From positions 240,424,422 through 240,488,421 of the forward strand of contig NC_081406.1 in NCBI RefSeq assembly GCF_030272615.1: a DNA stretch of 64,000 nucleotides, given 5' to 3'. Positions 61,001 to 64,000 of the stretch are shown one piece after another (positions within the stretch are counted from its first letter, which is position 1; each line of letters starts with the position of its first letter). The position numbers and the translations under genes were made by a program. The DNA comes from Cryptomeria japonica (Eukaryota; Streptophyta; Pinopsida; Cupressales; Cupressaceae). Below the pieces are notes generated by a model. That model saw only the letters and a program-made list of their open reading frames with translations, did not search any database and had not been told where the DNA came from.

Positions 61001-61345
61001 AGAATAGGAAGAAGGAAGAATAAAAGAAAAATTATCCTCCTTTCATAGTATTAAGCATTGGACAATCCCTGAATTCATTGATAAAGAGGGTCGTGTAAAG
61101 AGTTTAGAAGAATGGAAAATAGAGTATAAATACATGGTTTCATGGATCATTTCCCATATGAAAGAAGATAAAGGCTTTAGTGTTCAAAGTTTTAACATGC
61201 TCCTAGATAGGTTTTTTGTATTGGAAAATATATTCTCAAAGTTTGTGGTCAAAATTCAAGCAATTACTAGCAAGAAATGGAAAGACCATTTGCTTGGTAT
61301 GCCATATATTCTCCATTATCAATTTCCTACTCATTTTCAAATATA
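58030..61345 (+). pseudogene. unidentified long decayed coding region
   Basis: Plus-strand frames at 58030-58340, 58350-58997, 59014-59466, 59536-59886, 60176-60457, 60494-60709 and 61134-61346 follow one another with stops (many TAG) and frameshifts. Together they suggest one protein of about 1,000 residues. The N-terminal third is globular (IDGNPILVITRSCIGLNRQA; YSLLCHLILFQNKNIF); a middle third has WIFKNDHTLIRVYGCKQAL and LPHVVRYVGLSIGSSS; then comes an acidic/Lys-rich linker (DSDSVNASNYPPLKRQKQDE); the C-terminal part has coiled-coil-like segments (NQLYLENVALKKQLQRLKSS). I do not recognise it and see no transposase, RT or kinase signature. Its decay matches the transposons around it, so it may be a lineage-specific transposon ORF. 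Confidence 0.4.
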
Positions 61346-61843
61346 AGAGTGGGTAGATGAGTACTTAAGACCTACCAAGATGTCTTCCTAGAAGAAGAAA
61401 TAGGTATTCGAAGGAAAGGGGAAAACAAGCAAAAAATCACATGTTGAATCTGACCTTGGGGTTATTTATTCCTCATTTCAAGCATGATATTCTCCAAAAA
61501 AAATTTTTATAGTTATCTTCCTAATGTTTTAGTTTATTATGTTTTATCTTAAGTTGTTAGTTATGAAAGGATGCAATTGTAAATGGTCTGAATCTTGTTT
61601 CTTCTCCTCATTTTGTATAAAGGAGAAACCAAGACCGAATTCTAAAAGACATTAGAAAATAGAATAGGAGCTAGATTAGAGGAAGCATTATACCATGTAC
61701 CCATACTTTGAAGATTAATATATAGATCCAGTTTATTTTCTTTGCAATTGTGGTGTGGAATTACCTTCTTCTCAAATTGGTCCTTTATGATTATTAATTC
61801 AAGGAATTAATTGCCATTTTGAAAACTTGTGCAAAGGAATTCT

Positions 61844-62789
61844 TGTTGGCAATTGACACTCATTCGGTAAAGTAAATTGCATTTAGGGTTGTCATTGATG
61901 GAAACTCATCTTCAAGTGTTGATAATTCTCATCAGGATTCATTGTCTTATCATTTTGCATTGATTGCGTCAACTGATATATACACTATGCCTTATTCTTA
62001 TTAACTGGTTAGTCTTGGTACTGGTAACGTGTAATTTAGAACCCAATTAAGTATAGGACCCGACTAAGATATTTTGTGACCTTGGTAATATCTTTGAAGG
62101 AATTTATGATAGCGTGTGAAGGCTGACATGATCATCAGGATAATGTATGATATACTTTGTGATCCAACAGCCGACAGGTTTATTTTTTTTCATTAAGGTT
62201 GACATGGTGAAAAGTTAAAAGGGTATTTAAGGGAGATCTCTTAGCGATGGATTCAATGTTAATAGTGATGCGATTTTGGATGCAAATCAGTTGGAGATTA
62301 ATGGTATATAATTTGATCAGTGAGTAAAAGCTTTTGTACATTGTTTCATAAGCACAGTTCCAACTGGTAGCAAAACAGGGCATAATAGAGTATCAGTAAA
62401 CCGGTTCACAAAGGGTTGACCAAGCATTAACTGGAACTTATCCAGCATGGTCAGATGCACTCTATTAGTTCATTTCTGTTTATAATCATTGTATAATGTT
62501 GTGTAAGTTAGTGAGACTTCTATTTGAGTAGTGAGATCTAGGCAGTAAGCCTGATTGCATGTGCAATCCCCTCTATGTAATATATGTATACCTTGATCAA
62601 TTATTTAGATATTGTGGGTATCAGACCCACCATTGTTTTTCCCTTTAAAGGGTTTTTCACATATAAATATTGGTGTTATGGTATTGCTTCCTTATTTACT
62701 GTTAACTGGTTCATATGCAATAAGTTAATAAATTCATTTATCTGCAGAACACTGATTCACCCCTCTCTCAGTGTTCTTTGATTCCAACA
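61844..62789 (+). repeat. copia-like element 3, 5' LTR
   Basis: A 946-bp segment starts TGTTGG and ends CCAACA, a six-base terminal inverted repeat. Near its end are ACCCACCATTGTTTTTCCCT / TTAAAGGGTTTTTCAC (about 62628-62660) and TGATTCACCCCTCTCTCAGT (62753-62772), both motifs also present in element 1. The second LTR is beyond the window. Confidence 0.82.
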
Positions 62790-62790
62790 A

Positions 62791-62803
62791 TTAGTATTAA
62801 AGC
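62791..62803 (+). other. degraded primer binding site of copia-like element 3
   Basis: TTAGTATTAAAGC differs from TTGGTATCAGAGC at three positions, all transitions (G-to-A, C-to-T, G-to-A), directly after the LTR. It is consistent with cytosine-deamination decay of an initiator-Met tRNA site. Confidence 0.75.
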
Positions 62804-62857
62804 CTAGTTCCTTAGAAGAAGTTTAACCACTTGAGGAAGATTTAGAACTTGGAATCA

Positions 62858-64000
62858 ATGGAAACTAGTCTATAACAATAGCTTCAACTTGCTCTTGAGG
62901 ATCTTGATAATGAACAAATGGAAAACAGTAAACTAAGGAATGAACTAATGCAAGACAAAGAACACATTATTTCATTGCAAGGAAATCTTTCAGCTGTTCA
63001 AGCCAAGAGAAAGGAACTTTGTGATCAACTGCAAAATTAGAGTAGTGATGAAGAAGATGCCTTGAAAGATCAATGTTAGAAACTCACTCAGGTGAACACT
63101 GTCTTGATGAATGAGATGCAAGCCCTAACCATGAGAATGTGTAAGGAAATTGAAGACAGGAAGAAGAATGAAGAAAACCTAGCTCAAGCATTGAAGGACA
63201 AATCTGTTGAATGTAATAGACTGACACATGAGAATGGCATATTGAAACTTGAGTTGATTTAGTCCCAGAATAATGAACAAGAACTTGAAAGATAGGTCAT
63301 AATCATGAGAGATGATTTAGACACTGCAAATGAGTACAAGGACAAGTTGAAAGCGAGCTCTGCAAAACTTGATGAATTGTTCAAGATCTCGAGAGACACC
63401 AATGACAAAAGAGGTATTGGTTATGAAGAAGGAGAAAGCTCTGGTACTGCACAATAAGATCAATCATCCAATCAGAAGCATAATCATACCAACAACTAAA
63501 ACCAGAAATCACTGGTAAGATGGCCTAATGCTCACAAATTCAGTGGTACATTCTTTGTTTGCAATAAATATGGTCATATAGTAAGTCATTGCAGAAATAG
63601 GAACAATTAGAACAATGCATCATTCACCAGTCTTGGAAATGTCAGATGCCATGCATGTAGTAGATTTGGTCATATGGCTAATCAATGCAGATCAAAAGGA
63701 ATTCAAGGAATTCAAGAACAATATTGTTTGTTATGCATGCAACAAGATTGGACATATTGCTAAGTATTGCAGGAGTAAGAACCCACCGGTAGCTAATGGA
63801 AATGAAGATGAGAGGGGGAAGGCAAAGGTTGAAGATATCATAAAATAGGATGCAAGAAGATGGGTTAGGAGATCAGATACTCAACTGGCAGAACAATCAG
63901 TAGAACCATCAGGTCTTGCACCGGAAGCAGGAACAACCGGTAACTAAGGCACTCTACCTTAGGGGTAGGCAAATCATTGAAGATGATGCAAACACCCTGG
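62858..64000 (+). pseudogene. copia-like element 3 gag with coiled coil and three CCHC knuckles (cut by window end)
   Basis: From the ATG at 62858 the frame reads a long charged helix (LDNEQMENSKLRNELMQDKE; EDRKKNEENLAQALKDKSVE; DTANEYKDKLKASSAKLDEL) with several TAG stops, predicted to be a coiled coil of about 180 residues. Three zinc-knuckle units follow: FVCNKYGHIVSHC (first Cys missing, about 63555), CHACSRFGHMANQC (about 63650) and CYACNKIGHIAKYC (about 63730). They pass through frame changes. No UBN2-type gag core is seen ahead of them, unlike element 1. Protease and beyond would lie outside the window. Confidence 0.75.

Noticed and set aside
1-64000. CRISPR arrays, bacterial operons, rRNA and tRNA genes
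   Set aside because: No evenly spaced identical repeats with unique spacers, no ribosome-binding-site pattern, and no cloverleaf or rRNA sequence recognised; the window is plant nuclear DNA.

Overview
The window reads as nuclear DNA of a seed plant with a large, repeat-filled, AT-rich genome. The only intact gene is interrupted by spliceosomal GT-AG introns. Almost everything else is decayed plant transposable elements: Ty1/copia and Ty3/gypsy LTR retrotransposons, MITEs, a DNA-transposon-like gene and LINE-type RNase H remnants. A gymnosperm (conifer-like) genome fits the low gene density, old nested insertions and long LTRs. This is inference; no lineage-specific marker was found.

Layout. 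1-1.4 kb: an unidentified decayed minus-strand coding stretch. 2.25-16.82 kb: a minus-strand gypsy-type element (gag, CCHC-like motif, protease, then a Ser/Pro-rich ORF instead of reverse transcriptase), bounded by two roughly 515-bp direct repeats that may be its LTRs. A complete plus-strand copia element (8151-15435) is inserted at the start of its gag. 16.8-25.4 kb: AT-rich intergenic DNA with inverted-repeat MITEs, an A-B-B-A-B tandem array, a 42-codon exon-like fragment and a 530-bp AT/AC microsatellite.

28.3-31.7 kb: a complete eight-exon patatin-like phospholipase gene (389 codons), with all catalytic motifs present and one non-consensus GC-AG intron. A solo LTR (32590-33996) with a perfect 5-bp target duplication lies behind it, inside a tandem repeat. 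35.8-37.9 kb: copia-like LTR pieces.

38.8-44.7 kb: the most unusual part, a decayed multi-exon minus-strand gene. It starts with a recognisable but atypical SET-like domain, continues through segments resembling plant En/Spm-type (Transposase_24-like) proteins, contains one exon tandemly triplicated with its intron sequence, and is followed by a C-terminal ORF carrying a DLNxxP (EAR-like) motif. RNase H-like (RVT_3) fragments lie inside it (minus strand) and just beyond it (plus strand).

49.8-55.7 kb: a second full-length copia element on the minus strand, with stops and a Lys at the expected catalytic Glu of integrase. 55.7-57.2 kb: telomere-like G-rich and then C-rich repeats flank a purine tract and a field of short inverted repeats. 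57.4-61.4 kb: a minisatellite followed by an unidentified, decayed coding region of about 1,000 codons. 61.8 kb to the end: the 5' LTR, degraded primer site and coiled-coil/zinc-knuckle gag of a third copia-like element cut by the window edge.

Functionally, only the phospholipase gene looks able to make a protein. The rest records nested transposition followed by mutational decay, with many in-frame TAG/TGA stops at positions where the families have Trp or Gln.
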